Source: Methylopila jiangsuensis (GTDB lineage: Bacteria > Pseudomonadota > Alphaproteobacteria > Rhizobiales > Methylopilaceae). Taken from it: a stretch of DNA of 64,000 bases. A model generated the notes under the pieces. That model was not told where the DNA came from. It worked only from the letters and a program-made list of their open reading frames with translations, and ran no database searches. The DNA lies in the NCBI RefSeq assembly GCF_027922305.1, contig NZ_BSFK01000005.1, forward strand, positions 868,001-932,000, written 5' to 3'. The position numbers and the translations under genes are program-made. Below are positions 20,236-29,844 of this stretch, piece by piece; position 1 is the first letter of the stretch, and every line of letters starts with the position of its first letter.

Positions 20236-21543
20236 ATGGCGCTGGACGACATCGCTCCCGCCTCGCCCGCCGCCGCCGAATTCGCCCGGCGCAAGGCGGT
20301 GGCCGCGGCCCTGCGCGACGTGGATGCGGGCGAGGACCCGAACGTCGCCGCAGCCGCGCTTGGCGTGGACCGCGAAACGTTCAACGCTCTGGCCCGTGAG
20401 GCGGCGGAGGCCCGAAAGGCGCGGCTGACGGCCGCCCTGCCGCTGCGCTTCCACGACGCGCCGGAGGACGCGGAGAAGGAGATCCATCAGGATCTGTCCG
20501 CCCTGATCTCCACCGGCGACGGCGAGGGCCTGTGGATCGGCGCCGACGAGGGCGCGGCGCTGGAGCGGCTGAGCGCGGAGCGCGGCGACGACGGCCGCAT
20601 CATCGGCTATGGCGGGCACAAGCGCTTCCACCTGAACGACTTCTTCGACTTTCCCAACGGAGAGGACGAAGAGGCGGACGTGGAAGGCCTCTCCATCGCC
20701 GACGGCTACCTCTGGGTGGTGGGCTCGCACAGCCTGAAGCGGCGCAAGCCCAAGCGCGGCCAGGAGCCGGACGAGGCGCTGGCGCGGCTGACGGAGGTGG
20801 TGCGGGAGGCGAACCGCTTCCTGCTGGGGCGCATTCCGCTCGTGGCCGGCGACCGGCCGGGCGTGCCGGAGCTGGCGCGCAAGGCCCCCGCCCTCGACGG
20901 CTCCTCGCCCAAGCGCAAGGCGGGCTGCGTGGCCATGGGACGCAAGCACAGCGCGCTGTCGCGCCTGCTGGCGAAGGACGTGCATCTCGGCCCCTTCATG
21001 CGCACGCCGTCCAAGGACAACGGGCTCGACATCGAGGGCGTGGCCGTGCGGGGCGAGCGGGTGTTCCTCGGCCTGCGCGGCCCGGTGCTGCGCGGCTGGG
21101 CCGTGGTGCTGGAGCTGCGGTTCGAAGCCAAGCGCTCCGGCGCGCTGAAGCTGCAGCCGGTGGACGAGGACGGCGCGCTCTACGCCAAGCACTTCCTCGA
21201 CCTCGACGGGCTCGGCGTGCGCTCGCTGATGCTGGACGGTCAGGACGCGGTGCTGCTCGCCGGCCCCACCATGGACCTCGACGGCCCGGTGCGGCTCTAC
21301 CGCTGGCGCGGCGCGCTGGCGAGCCAGGAGTCCTCCATCGTGCCCCGGGCGCAGGTGGAGCGCGTGCTGGACATGCCGTTCGGCGAAGGCGTCGACCATG
21401 CGGAGGGCGCGACCCTCATTCCGCTGAAGCCTGGCGATCCGCCGGCGCTGGTGGTGGCCTACGACACCCCGGCCGCCGACCGCGTGCTGATCGACGGCGA
21501 CGGCGCGCTGGCGGACGTGTTCGAGCTGCCGGAGCACTGGTGA
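20236..21543 (+). CDS. DUF3616 domain-containing protein
   Basis: 435 aa, no signal peptide or membrane helix. After a ~60-residue helical N-terminus, the DUF3616 region has repeating segments such as DLSALISTGDGEGLWIGADEG, DVEGLSIADGYLWVVGSHS, DIEGVAVRGERVFLGLRGPV and GVDHAEGATLIP, which read like blades of a beta-propeller (inference). KRRKPKRG and KAGCVAMGRKHS are basic clusters. AAGGAGCT lies just upstream of the ATG. Function not known. Confidence 0.8.
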   Translation: MALDDIAPASPAAAEFARRKAVAAALRDVDAGEDPNVAAAALGVDRETFNALAREAAEARKARLTAALPLRFHDAPEDAEKEIHQDLSALISTGDGEGLWIGADEGAALERLSAERGDDGRIIGYGGHKRFHLNDFFDFPNGEDEEADVEGLSIADGYLWVVGSHSLKRRKPKRGQEPDEALARLTEVVREANRFLLGRIPLVAGDRPGVPELARKAPALDGSSPKRKAGCVAMGRKHSALSRLLAKDVHLGPFMRTPSKDNGLDIEGVAVRGERVFLGLRGPVLRGWAVVLELRFEAKRSGALKLQPVDEDGALYAKHFLDLDGLGVRSLMLDGQDAVLLAGPTMDLDGPVRLYRWRGALASQESSIVPRAQVERVLDMPFGEGVDHAEGATLIPLKPGDPPALVVAYDTPAADRVLIDGDGALADVFELPEHW

Positions 21544-21625
21544 CGCATAAGACTTTCGTAGGCTGCACATCGTTGATCAAAGGACAATAATTACCGCCAT
21601 CGATAACGAGCACGGAGCGAAAGCG

Positions 21626-22033
21626 ATGCAGCTGTTTGACGATGGCGCGTCCGAGTCCATCTACGCCGCCGAGGGCTATTGGGGCTTCATGGGCCCAGAG
21701 GCCGGTTACGGCGAGGTCACCCGCGAAGGCGGCTTCAACTGGGACACGTTCCAGGAAGGCGTGAACGCCACCGGCGAATCCGTCGCCTATGACCCCCTGC
21801 ACGCCGAAGACATGATCCCCGGCATGGTGTCGACGGTCCTGTTCTCGATCGAACTGCCGGGCGTGACCTTCGGCGGCGGCGGAGCCGACTTCAGCGGCGT
21901 CACCGGCGGCGTGTCCGGCGGCGGCTTCGACTTCAGCGGCGTGACCGGCGGCTCGTCCGGCGGCGGTTCGTCCGGCGGCACGGTGACCGTGGGTCCGGTC
22001 GAGACCATCTACGTCGAGACCGACGCGGAATAA
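21626..22033 (+). CDS. Gly-rich small protein of unknown function
   Basis: 135 aa, not recognised. The N-terminal ~65 residues are acidic and aromatic (DGASESIYAAEGYWGFMGPEAGYGE). From ~80 a duplicated segment appears (GADFSGVTGGVSGG, then GFDFSGVTGGSSGG), followed by a Gly/Ser run and an acidic Thr/Val tail (VETIYVETDAE). No N-terminal signal is visible. GGAG is 8 nt upstream of the ATG and codon bias matches the genome, so it is likely translated. It may be surface or secreted; that is a guess from composition. Confidence 0.65.
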   Translation: MQLFDDGASESIYAAEGYWGFMGPEAGYGEVTREGGFNWDTFQEGVNATGESVAYDPLHAEDMIPGMVSTVLFSIELPGVTFGGGGADFSGVTGGVSGGGFDFSGVTGGSSGGGSSGGTVTVGPVETIYVETDAE

Positions 22034-22043
22034 CGGTCCTGAA

Positions 22044-22073
22044 GATGAGGGCGCTCAGGCGAGCGCCCTCATC
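22044..22073. terminator. Hairpin between convergent genes
   Basis: GATGAGGGCGCT (22044-22055) and AGCGCCCTCATC (22062-22073) form a perfect 12-bp stem with a 6-nt loop. It separates the Gly-rich gene from the patatin gene and overlaps the patatin stop region. No T run follows on either side, so it is a terminator-like stem rather than a classical one. Confidence 0.45.
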
Positions 22074-23074
22074 GCCTCCTCGATCTGGGGCAGCGCCTTC
22101 TCCGCCGCCTCTGCGCCCAGGCGGATGGCCTCGTCGGCGCGGTGGAACTCGAACAGGCCGATGCGCCCGAGCCGCGGGCTCACCATCACGTCCGGCGGAT
22201 CGCCCGCGAGCCGAGAGCGCGAGATGCGGTCCTGGGTGATGTTGAAGGCGTCCACCAGCATCGCCGGCAGGCCCGGCGCGCCCGGCTGGGGCGCATGGAC
22301 GCCCACCGGCGGCCGCTCCTCCGCAGACCGCCGCCCCCGCCGCAGCCGCAGACGGCGGAACCGCGGCGCGGCGTCCGGCGCCGGTTCCGGCTCGGGCTCG
22401 TCGTGGGGCTCCTCCTGCGCCTGGATCACGGTGCCCCGGCCCGCCACCTCCGTCTGCAAATTCACCGCCAGCACCATGCGGCCGCCGAGCGCCCGCGCCG
22501 CGGACACCGGCACCGGATTGACCAGCGCGCCGTCCATCAGCCAGCGCCCGCCGATGCGCACCGGCTCGAAGATGCCCGGAAGCGCATAGGACGCCCTGAG
22601 CGCGGTGGAGAGGCGGCCCCGGCCCAGCCACACCTCGTGACCGGCGCCGAATTCGGTGGCGATGGCCACGAAGCGGCAGGGCAGCTGCTCCATGGCCACA
22701 TCGCCGAGATGGGTTTCGAGCTGCGCCCGGAGGCGCCCGCCGGCGATCAGCCCGGCGCCGGCCAGCCGCACGTCCAGCATGCCGAACATGCGCCGGGGCG
22801 TGAGCGAGCGCGCCCAGGCCTCCAGCTCGTCCAGCCGGCCCGCGGCCCAGCAGCCGCCCACCACCGCGCCGATGGAGGTGCCCGCCACGATGTCGGGCGC
22901 GTAGCCCGCCGCCTCCAGCGTCCTCAGCACGCCGATGTGGGCCCAGCCCCGCGCGGCGCCGCCGCCGAGCGCCAGCGCGAAGGACGGGCGCTGCGCCCCA
23001 GCCGGCTCGGGCGCGTCGGCGTCCTCGGTGACGGCGACGGTGGGCGGACGGCGGAAGTGGAGGTTGGGAAACAC
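22055..23074 (-). CDS. Patatin-like phospholipase
   Basis: 339 aa lipid acyl hydrolase with a Ser-Asp dyad. The oxyanion loop GGGAARG is at 37-43, the elbow GTSIG at 65-69 with Ser67, and DGALVNPVP gives Asp181. No ATG fits; GTG at 23074 starts MFPNLHFRRPP and has GAGG 6 nt upstream. Residues ~210-260 are an Arg/Pro/Glu-rich insertion ([23 protein letters not shown]) that splits the domain end from a C-terminal helical part. RssA/YchK-type length. Same strand as hisI. Confidence 0.87.
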   Translation of the reverse strand: MFPNLHFRRPPTVAVTEDADAPEPAGAQRPSFALALGGGAARGWAHIGVLRTLEAAGYAPDIVAGTSIGAVVGGCWAAGRLDELEAWARSLTPRRMFGMLDVRLAGAGLIAGGRLRAQLETHLGDVAMEQLPCRFVAIATEFGAGHEVWLGRGRLSTALRASYALPGIFEPVRIGGRWLMDGALVNPVPVSAARALGGRMVLAVNLQTEVAGRGTVIQAQEEPHDEPEPEPAPDAAPRFRRLRLRRGRRSAEERPPVGVHAPQPGAPGLPAMLVDAFNITQDRISRSRLAGDPPDVMVSPRLGRIGLFEFHRADEAIRLGAEAAEKALPQIEEAMRALA

Positions 23075-23172
23075 GCAGGACCTCGCGGCGGCGCGACGGA
23101 CGAACCGGGGGACGAAGGCCCGCCTCGCCCGCGCTTTAAGCGCGTTGTGCGACAGCTTAGCGTCGGGAGACG

Positions 23173-23634
23173 TCAGGCCCCGTAGGTCTTCGCCGGATCG
23201 AACAACCGCTCGTCCTGCACGAACGCAAGTTTCGCGCCGTCCGCGGGCGCGCCAGTCGGCAGCGCCCGGTAGAAGCAGGATTTGCGGCCGGTGTGGCAGG
23301 CCGCCCCGGTCCCCGCCACATGGACGGCGAGCCAGATGGCGTCCTGATCGCAGTCGACCCGGAGCTCCGCCACGCTCATCTCGTGGCCGGAGGTCTCGCC
23401 CTTGCGCCACAGCGCCTTGCGCGAGCGTGACCAGAAATGCGCCACCCCAGTCTCGATCGTGGCCGTCAGCGCGTCGGCGTTCATATAGGCGAACATCAGC
23501 ACGCCGCCGGCTTGCGCGTCGGTGACGATGGCGGCGATCAGGCCGTGCTCGTCGAACTTCGGCGCGAAAGCCACGCCCTCCTCGATCTCCGCATGGGAGC
23601 CGCGGGCGGAAAACGGCGACGGCGCTGCGGACAT
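23173..23634 (-). CDS. hisI: Phosphoribosyl-AMP cyclohydrolase
   Basis: 153 aa zinc enzyme opening the adenine ring of phosphoribosyl-AMP in histidine biosynthesis. [47 protein letters not shown] and the metal Cys pair region [11 protein letters not shown] are all in place. It is the stand-alone HisI form (no HisE fusion). The ATG at 23634 has GGAGG 9 nt upstream; the frame is open earlier through a repeat. No other his genes are nearby. Confidence 0.95.
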   Translation of the reverse strand: MSAAPSPFSARGSHAEIEEGVAFAPKFDEHGLIAAIVTDAQAGGVLMFAYMNADALTATIETGVAHFWSRSRKALWRKGETSGHEMSVAELRVDCDQDAIWLAVHVAGTGAACHTGRKSCFYRALPTGAPADGAKLAFVQDERLFDPAKTYGA

Positions 23635-23741
23635 GGCGGCGGACCTCCGTGCGACAGACAAACGGCGCGCTGGGCGGCGCGCCGTTCCGAAACAGAAAGA
23701 AGCAGCGAAACGATCAAAACCTGTCTCGCGCCTGACCCCCT

Positions 23742-23833
23742 CGTCATGCCCGAGCCTGTCTCGGGCATCCACCACTGGGACGCTTGGGCTTTCGTGTCCC
23801 AGTCGTGGATACCCGGCTTCGCCGGGCGTGACG
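23742..23833. repeat. Dispersed ~97-bp imperfect palindrome, copy A
   Basis: Begins CGTCATGCCCGAG, passes through GGGCATCCAC and GTGGATACCC, and ends in the reverse form GCGTGACG. Lies between hisI and folE. Same family as the copies at 36781, 36947, 61204 and 62614. Confidence 0.8.
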
Positions 23834-23872
23834 CGAGCTTGAATCAGACGTTCGGCGACATCCCGAACCGGA

Positions 23873-24529
23873 TCAGCGCGGCGAGGCGACGCCGCCGCGC
23901 GCCAGCGTGATGAAGCGCACCTGCTCGGCCGGATCGTCCCGGAACACGCCGGTGAACTGGGTGGTTACGGTGGAGACGCCCTGCTTGTGGATGCCGCGCA
24001 TGGACATGCACATGTGCTCGCCCTCGATCATCACCGCGACGCCGCGCGGCTTCAGATTGTCGTCGATGGCCTCGACGATCTGGGCGGTCAGCGCCTCCTG
24101 CGTCTGCAGGCGCTTGGCGAACACGTCGAGCACGCGGGCGATCTTGGACAGGCCCACAACGCCGTTCGACGGGTAGTAGGCCACATGGGCCTTGCCGTAG
24201 AACGGCACCATGTGGTGCTCGCAATGGGAGAAATACGGGATGTCGCGAAGCACGACCATGTCGTCGTAGCCCTGCACATCCTCGAACACCCGCTCCAGCG
24301 CCTCGGAGGCGCTCATGCCGTAGCCGGCGAACAGCTCCTCATAGGCCTTTACGACCCGTTTCGGCGTGTCCAGCAGCCCTTCGCGGGTGGGATCGTCGCC
24401 GGCCCAGGCGATCAGCGTGCGCACGGCGGCCTCGGCCTCCTCGCGCGACGGCTTGCGCTGCGGCGCCGGCTGGGGCTTCGGAGCGGGGATCGGAACGCGG
24501 GCAAACGGGTGCTGAACGACAGCGTCCAT
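23873..24529 (-). CDS. folE: GTP cyclohydrolase I
   Basis: 218 aa zinc enzyme converting GTP to dihydroneopterin triphosphate for folate (and queuosine-type) pathways. The core is canonical: [23 protein letters not shown], the zinc/active-site segment [39 protein letters not shown] and [11 protein letters not shown]. The N-terminal 30 residues are a Pro-rich extension. Divergent from the IscU-like gene. Confidence 0.96.
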   Translation of the reverse strand: MDAVVQHPFARVPIPAPKPQPAPQRKPSREEAEAAVRTLIAWAGDDPTREGLLDTPKRVVKAYEELFAGYGMSASEALERVFEDVQGYDDMVVLRDIPYFSHCEHHMVPFYGKAHVAYYPSNGVVGLSKIARVLDVFAKRLQTQEALTAQIVEAIDDNLKPRGVAVMIEGEHMCMSMRGIHKQGVSTVTTQFTGVFRDDPAEQVRFITLARGGVASPR

Positions 24530-24637
24530 GAGCTTCCTCTCGGCGGGGCTTCACGCCCCCCAACACTTGCGCGGCCTGTGTCGAGCCCCGCCCGGACGCC
24601 GTCTCGCGACGGGCCATTGGCGACGGCTGCGGCCGCA

Positions 24638-24649
24638 AACTATATAGTT
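24638..24649. promoter_or_regulatory. AT-rich perfect palindrome in the folE / scaffold divergent region
   Basis: AACTATATAGTT is a perfect 12-bp palindrome in otherwise GC-rich sequence, 61 nt before the Fe-S scaffold start and 108 nt before folE. It could be an operator or part of a -10 element (TATAGT). No named regulator site is matched. Confidence 0.35.
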
Positions 24650-24710
24650 CCTGAAACCGTCGGAACAATCGAGCCTTCGAACGCAGGCCCTTAGCACGAA
24701 AAAAGCAGCC

Positions 24711-25148
24711 ATGCTCGACGATATCTACAACCGTCGCATTCTCGAACTGGCGGCCGACATCCCCCGGCTCGGCCGGCTCGCGGCGCCGGACGCCACCGCC
24801 ACCGCCCATTCCAAACTGTGCGGCTCCACCGTGACCATCGACCTCGCCTATGACGGCGAGAAGGTCACGGACTTCGCCCACGAGGTCCGCGCCTGCGCGC
24901 TGGGTCAGGCCTCGTCCTCCGTCATGGCGCGGCATGTGGTGGGCCGCACCGCCGGGGAACTGAGGCAGGTGCGCGAGACGATGCGCCGCATGCTGAAGGA
25001 GAACGGCCCGGCGCCGGACGGCGAGTGGGACGACCTGAAGGTGCTGGAGCCGGTGCGCGACTACAAGGCCCGCCACGCCTCCACCCTGCTCACCTTCGAC
25101 GCGGTGGTGGACGCCCTCGACCAGATCGAGAAGCAGCGCGCGGCGTGA
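24711..25148 (+). CDS. IscU/NifU-like iron-sulfur scaffold protein
   Basis: 145 aa. SKLCGSTVTIDL has C37 and VRACALGQASS has C62, the first two ligand positions of IscU. The third, normally in a K-C-A/V-x-L motif near residue 105-110, is replaced: the matching stretch is YKARHASTLLTF with no Cys. This variant seems common in alphaproteobacteria (from memory). It overlaps yidD by 4 nt (GTGA), so the two are coupled. Likely Fe-S trafficking; scaffold activity without the third Cys is unproven. Confidence 0.85.
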   Translation: MLDDIYNRRILELAADIPRLGRLAAPDATATAHSKLCGSTVTIDLAYDGEKVTDFAHEVRACALGQASSSVMARHVVGRTAGELRQVRETMRRMLKENGPAPDGEWDDLKVLEPVRDYKARHASTLLTFDAVVDALDQIEKQRAA

Positions 25149-25489
25149 CCCTGCCCCTCTCTCCCCGCGCGCCTGTCGCCTCCGCGCTCAGGCTGCCGAT
25201 CCTGGCCTATCGCTACTCGCTGTCGCTGCTGATCGGCCGCCACTGCCGCTATATGCCGAGCTGCTCCGAATACGCCGACGAGGCCATCGCCCGGCACGGG
25301 GCCTGGGCCGGCGGCTGGATGGCGGCGGGGCGCGTCTGCCGCTGCCACCCGTGGGGCGGCGACGGTTTCGACCCCGTGCTGGATTCGTTGCCTTCCGGCG
25401 CGTCGTGGTCTAGGCCGTGGCGCTACGCGCGGCGGTCGGCCTTCGGCTGCGCGCCCACCACCGGACAAGCGGCGCGCGAGCGCCCTTAA
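25145..25489 (+). CDS. yidD: YidD membrane protein insertion efficiency factor
   Basis: 114 aa. The family signature is complete: LPILAYRYSLSLLIGRHCRYMPSCSEYADEAI (quoted across a helix) and GRVCRCHPWGGDGFDPV. YidD is a small inner-membrane-associated protein that assists YidC insertion. Start is GTG at 25145, overlapping the stop of the scaffold gene; no ATG fits. It is not beside rnpA/yidC here, which is normal for rhizobia. Confidence 0.92.
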   Translation: MTLPLSPRAPVASALRLPILAYRYSLSLLIGRHCRYMPSCSEYADEAIARHGAWAGGWMAAGRVCRCHPWGGDGFDPVLDSLPSGASWSRPWRYARRSAFGCAPTTGQAARERP

Positions 25490-25546
25490 GCCTTTGATCC
25501 TGAACGCTTACCTGCACTCGTAGGCAGCGACTGAGCGGAGCCTCCC

Positions 25547-27553
25547 ATGCCCATCGTCACCTTCCCCGACGGCGCCCAGAAATCCTATGACGCCGGCGTG
25601 ACCGGCGCCGACATCGCCGGCCAGATCTCCAAATCGCTGCTGAAGCGCACCGTCGCCATGGCGCTCGACGGCGTGGTGGTCGATCTCGCCGACCCGATCG
25701 AGCGCGACGTCCGCATCGAATTCCTCGACCGCAACGATCCCCGTTCGCTCGAACTCATCCGCCACGACTGCGCCCATGTGCTCGCCGAAGCGGTGCAGAC
25801 GCTGTGGCCGGAGACGCAGGTCACCATCGGCCCGGTGATCGAGAACGGCTTCTATTACGACTTCGCCCGCGCGGAGCCCTTCTCCACCGACGATCTTTCC
25901 GCCATCGAGGCCGAGATGCGCAGGATCATCGCGCGCGACCGGCCGTTCACGAAGGAGGTCTGGAGCCGCGATCAGGCCAAGGACTTCTTCGCCGCCAGGG
26001 GCGAAAACTTCAAGGTGGAGCTGGTGGACGCCATTCCGGCCGACCAGTCCATCAAGATGTACGCCCAGGGCGAGTGGATGGACCTCTGCCGCGGGCCGCA
26101 CATGACCTCCACCGGCAAGGTGGGCGACGCCTTCAAGCTGATGAAGGTGGCCGGCGCCTACTGGCGCGGCGACTCGAACAACCCCATGCTCCAGCGCATC
26201 TACGGCACGGCGTTCCCGGACAGGGCCGGGCTCGACGGCTATCTCCACATGCTGGAGGAGGCCGAAAAGCGCGACCATCGCCGGCTCGGTCGGGAGATGG
26301 ACCTGTTCCACTTCCAGGAGGAAGGCCCCGGCGCGGTGTTCTGGCACCCGAAGGGCTGGACCCTGTTCCAGACGCTGATCAGCTACTCGCGCCGCCAGAC
26401 CGCCGGCTCCGGCTTCGTCGAGGTGAACACGCCCCAGATCCTCGACCATTCGCTGTGGCAGACCTCCGGCCATTGGGACTGGTATCGCGAGAACATGTTC
26501 GTCACCGAGACGGAAGACGAGCGCGTGTTCGCCATCAAGCCCATGAACTGTCCGGGCCATGTGCAGATCTTCAAGCACGGCCTGCGCAGCTACCGCGAGC
26601 TGCCGATCCGCATGGGCGAGTTCGGCATCGTGCATCGCTACGAGCCGTCCGGCGCGCTGCACGGCATGATGCGGGTGCGCGCCTTCACCCAGGACGACGC
26701 GCACATCTTCTGCACCGACGAGCAGTTCATGGCCGAGACGCTGGCCCTGAACGAGCTGATCCTCGGCATGTACGCCGATTTCGGCTTCGACCAGATCGTG
26801 CTGAAGCTCTCCACCCGGCCCGAGAAGCGCGTCGGCTCGGACGCGCTGTGGGACCGGGCCGAGCAGGTGATGACCGACGCGCTGAGCGAAATCTCGGCGC
26901 GTTACGGAAACCGCGTCACCACCGCGATCAACCCCGGCGAAGGCGCGTTCTACGGGCCGAAGTTCGAATACGTGCTGCGCGACGCCATCGGCCGCGACTG
27001 GCAGTGCGGCACCATCCAGGTGGACTTCAACCTGCCGGAGCGGTTCGGCGCGTTCTACATCGGCGCCGACGGCGAGAAACATGCCCCGGTGATGATCCAC
27101 CGCGCCATCTTCGGCTCGCTGGAGCGCTTCACCGGCATCCTGATCGAGCATTTCGCCGGCCATTTCCCGCTCTGGCTCGCGCCGGTGCAGGCGGTGGTGA
27201 CCACCATCACCTCCGAGGCCGACGCCTACGCCGCGGAAGTGGCGGCGGAGCTGCGCAAGGCGGGCCTCAGGGTCGATCTCGACATCCGGAACGAGAAGAT
27301 CAACTACAAGGTGCGCGAGCATTCGCTCGCCAAGACGCCGGTTCTGGTGGTGGTGGGCAAGAAGGAGGCGGAGACCCGCGCGGTCTCCATCCGTCGCCTC
27401 GGCTCGCAGCACCAGACGCCCATGTCGCTCGACGCCGCCCTCGCCACGCTGGTGGACGAGGCGACGCCGCCGGACCTGAAGCGGGCGGCTTCGGCCTCAG
27501 CGCCCGCGATCGGCCGCCTGCCGGACACGGCCGAGGCCGCGCTCGACCTCTGA
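25547..27553 (+). CDS. thrS: Threonine--tRNA ligase
   Basis: 668 aa class II synthetase. Domains in order: N-terminal TGS (1-60, [14 protein letters not shown]), editing domain (70-230, with [16 protein letters not shown] and [12 protein letters not shown]), catalytic core (motif 2 [18 protein letters not shown], motif 3 [13 protein letters not shown]) and C-terminal anticodon-binding domain ([19 protein letters not shown]). Full length. A strong hairpin follows the stop. Monocistronic by layout. Confidence 0.97.
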   Translation: MPIVTFPDGAQKSYDAGVTGADIAGQISKSLLKRTVAMALDGVVVDLADPIERDVRIEFLDRNDPRSLELIRHDCAHVLAEAVQTLWPETQVTIGPVIENGFYYDFARAEPFSTDDLSAIEAEMRRIIARDRPFTKEVWSRDQAKDFFAARGENFKVELVDAIPADQSIKMYAQGEWMDLCRGPHMTSTGKVGDAFKLMKVAGAYWRGDSNNPMLQRIYGTAFPDRAGLDGYLHMLEEAEKRDHRRLGREMDLFHFQEEGPGAVFWHPKGWTLFQTLISYSRRQTAGSGFVEVNTPQILDHSLWQTSGHWDWYRENMFVTETEDERVFAIKPMNCPGHVQIFKHGLRSYRELPIRMGEFGIVHRYEPSGALHGMMRVRAFTQDDAHIFCTDEQFMAETLALNELILGMYADFGFDQIVLKLSTRPEKRVGSDALWDRAEQVMTDALSEISARYGNRVTTAINPGEGAFYGPKFEYVLRDAIGRDWQCGTIQVDFNLPERFGAFYIGADGEKHAPVMIHRAIFGSLERFTGILIEHFAGHFPLWLAPVQAVVTTITSEADAYAAEVAAELRKAGLRVDLDIRNEKINYKVREHSLAKTPVLVVVGKKEAETRAVSIRRLGSQHQTPMSLDAALATLVDEATPPDLKRAASASAPAIGRLPDTAEAALDL

Positions 27554-27565
27554 CGCGACAGGAAA

Positions 27566-27595
27566 GCCGGTCCGCGCCTTCGGGCGCGGACCGGC
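27566..27595. terminator. Bidirectional hairpin between thrS and DUF3060 gene
   Basis: GCCGGTCCGCGCC (27566-27578), loop TTCG, GGCGCGGACCGGC (27583-27595): a perfect 13-bp stem closed by a UUCG tetraloop between convergent genes. No long T run on either side. Confidence 0.65.
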
Positions 27596-27602
27596 GGAAC
27601 CT

Positions 27603-28127
27603 TCACCCGCGCCGGGTCACCTGGTTGCCGGCGCCGCCGGAGGACACGGCCGGGGCCGGCGCGCCCTTAGCCGCGGCCCAGCTCACCGCGTTGTTCACGC
27701 CGTTCACCGTGAGACGGGAGGCGCTCGCGACGGTGAGCGTCACCTTGTGCTCGACGCCGGCGATCACCGCCTCCGCCGCGCCGTTCCTCGCGCGCAGGGT
27801 CGCCTCCACCGTCTGCTGATCGACGCTGACCGCGAGTTTCTCCACCTCGCCGCCCTTGGCGGAGTTCTCCGAGCCGGAGACCTCCAGCGAGCCTGCGGTC
27901 TCGAACGTCACCTTGTGCTTCGAGCCGTGAACCACGATCGAACGGCACGGGCCCGTGATCCGGACCTCGTTCTCCGCGCCATAGACGCCCACCTCGTCGC
28001 CTTCGGCGCAGACCAGGTCGCGGCTGATGCCGACGCCCTCGATCTTCAACTCCTCGGCCGACGCGAACCCGATCGGCCCCGCCGCCAGAAGGCCGGCGGC
28101 CAGAACCATGCGTTTCAAACCGGACAT
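27603..28127 (-). CDS. DUF3060 domain-containing exported protein
   Basis: 174 aa. A signal peptide (MSGLKRMVLAAGLLAAGP ... ASA) precedes the mature part. The DUF3060 region shows a recurring V-x-G-x-x-N/H-x-V pattern (VYGAENEVRITGP, VHGSKHKVTFE, VSGSENSAKGG, IAGVEHKVTL, VNGVNNAVSW), suggesting a small beta-helix-like stack (inference). ATG 28127 has GGAG 4-5 nt upstream and gives a proper signal peptide. Function unknown; envelope location likely. Confidence 0.82.
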   Translation of the reverse strand: MSGLKRMVLAAGLLAAGPIGFASAEELKIEGVGISRDLVCAEGDEVGVYGAENEVRITGPCRSIVVHGSKHKVTFETAGSLEVSGSENSAKGGEVEKLAVSVDQQTVEATLRARNGAAEAVIAGVEHKVTLTVASASRLTVNGVNNAVSWAAAKGAPAPAVSSGGAGNQVTRRG

Positions 28128-28248
28128 GCTGCTCCTGCGTCGTCGCGCGGAGGCGGCCGCCGGAGCGCCGCTCGCCTCCACGTCGCCATGGGTCGCCGCG
28201 TCGGGCGAGGCGGCGACGCCACTTCGTCGGGCCGTGGCCTCTCTCGCG

Positions 28249-28680
28249 TCAGGCCGTGGCGATGTAGTCGCGCATGGCGGAGGCCTCGGCCTCCACGACG
28301 GCGATGCGGTGCTTCACCACGTCGCCGATCGACACGATGCCCACGATGCGGCGGCCTTCGAGCACCGGCACGTGGCGGAACTTGCCCTCGGTCATGCGGT
28401 CCATCACCTCCTCGATCGTCTCCTCGGCGCCCACCGTCACGACCTTGCGGGTCATATAGGCGGACACGGGCTCCTCCAGCGCCGCGGCGCCGTGGGTGCT
28501 CAGCGCGCGCACCACGTCCCGCTCCGAGATGATGCCGGAGATGGCGCCGTCCGCGCCGGCGATGACCACGGTGCCGATGCGTCGCTCCGCCAGCAGCCGG
28601 ACGATGTCCGCCACCCGGCGATGGGGCGCCGCGGTGACGACGTCGGCGCCCTTGAGGGCGAGAATGCGTGCGACGGTCAT
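28249..28680 (-). CDS. Tandem CBS-domain protein
   Basis: 143 aa made of one CBS pair (a Bateman module). Domain 1 covers about 1-60 (VVTAAPHRRVADIVRLLAE, GIISERDVVRAL) and domain 2 about 75-135 (VVTVGAEETIEEVMDRM, RHVPVLEGRRIVGIVSIGD). Such stand-alone modules bind adenine nucleotides and act as energy sensors; the partner is not known. Single gene with GGGAGG before its ATG. Confidence 0.9.
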   Translation of the reverse strand: MTVARILALKGADVVTAAPHRRVADIVRLLAERRIGTVVIAGADGAISGIISERDVVRALSTHGAAALEEPVSAYMTRKVVTVGAEETIEEVMDRMTEGKFRHVPVLEGRRIVGIVSIGDVVKHRIAVVEAEASAMRDYIATA

Positions 28681-29103
28681 GAATGCCTCCCTTGGCGTTT
28701 TTGCGGACCGGACGCGGCGGACCGGCCTCGTTCGCGAGGGGCCGGCGGGAGGCGTCGGTCCGAAACGCTCAGATGAAGGCCGTCCCGCGGCCCTTGCCCT
28801 GCATCATGAAGGGCGCGGCGTGGAGAAGACAATGCGCCGTCCGTCGCATCACCTTCCGGCGAAGCCAACACCTCTGACGGGCGGCAAGACAAAATGAAGC
28901 CCCGCCAAGACCTTCCTTGAACAGCGGCGCCCGTAAGGCCAGGGCGACTTCGCCGGACCGACGAAGTCTTGAGGCGGCCTCAGCCCCTGCGCCGTCCCCG
29001 CCGCGCTGGCACGCGCCCTGCTCAGGAGAAGGTTAACGACGGTTTGACGCCGCCGTTCGTGCCGCTCTGGCACGGATCGGCGCCAGAACAGGACGGAGGA
29101 ACC
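28681..29103. other. Non-coding gap between divergent CBS and PAS genes
   Basis: 423 nt without a supportable gene. A GC-rich stem-like stretch lies near 28720-28750 and a GTTAAC at about 29033. Ribosome site GGAGGAA precedes the PAS gene start. Nothing else is identified. Confidence 0.5.
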
Positions 29104-29730
29104 ATGAAGGCGGTCGCGACGCGGGAGCTGTTCGCCTACTGGAACGACGTGCGTGGGGCCCGCGCGGCGCCCGAACGGTCGGACATCGATCCGGGCGGCA
29201 TCCGCTCCATTCTCAGCGACACCTTCATCCTCGAAATGGACCCGCGCCGCGGCTTCCCGTTCCGCCTCGCCGGCTCGCGCGTCTGCGATCTCGTGGGCCA
29301 TGAGCTGAAGGACGAAGCCTTCGCCGACCTCTGGACCGATCCCGACCGGCGCACCATCGTCGACACCGCGCAGAACGTCGCCGACGACGCCGCGGCGGCG
29401 GTGATCGGCGCCGTTGGCTGGACCGACCTCGCCCGGCGCGTGGATCTGGAGCTCTGCATTTTGCCGCTGCGCCATCGCGGGCGCACCCACGCCCGCCTGC
29501 TCGGCGCGCTCGCTCCGGTGGAGACCCCCCACTGGCTCGGGGCCTGCCCCGTCACCCGGTTCGAGATGACGTCGCTGCGGATGATCTGGCCGACGGGACG
29601 CCGCCGCGCCTTCGCGCCGACGCCGGACCGGGCGCCGCCGATGACCCCGCCGCTCCACACGCTCGGCGGCGGCGCCTTGAGCGCGGCGCGACGCATCGGC
29701 CGATTTCTCGTGCTGGACGGCGGCCGCTGA
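29104..29730 (+). CDS. PAS domain protein (PAS_5-like)
   Basis: 208 aa cytoplasmic protein. Residues ~1-140 resemble the alphaproteobacterial PAS_5 family: LFAYWNDVRGARAAPERSDIDPGGIRSIL, FILEMDPRRGFPFRLAGSRVCDLVGHELKD. The C-terminal part (LRMIWPTGRRRAF) is basic and Pro-rich. There is no output domain, so it is a stand-alone sensor-like module. GGAGGAA sits 2 nt before ATG 29104. Followed after 114 nt by a tandem PilZ gene; both may relate to c-di-GMP or cell-cycle control, which is inference. Confidence 0.82.
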   Translation: MKAVATRELFAYWNDVRGARAAPERSDIDPGGIRSILSDTFILEMDPRRGFPFRLAGSRVCDLVGHELKDEAFADLWTDPDRRTIVDTAQNVADDAAAAVIGAVGWTDLARRVDLELCILPLRHRGRTHARLLGALAPVETPHWLGACPVTRFEMTSLRMIWPTGRRRAFAPTPDRAPPMTPPLHTLGGGALSAARRIGRFLVLDGGR

Positions 29731-29844
29731 GGCCGCCAAGCTGACGGGGGAGTTACGGCGCGTTAACCGCGACTGTTTAGATTTCGCGATGGATGCGGTG
29801 GGCGGCTCGCCCTCCGCTTGGGGCGTAGGCGGGGTGCCTTCCGA

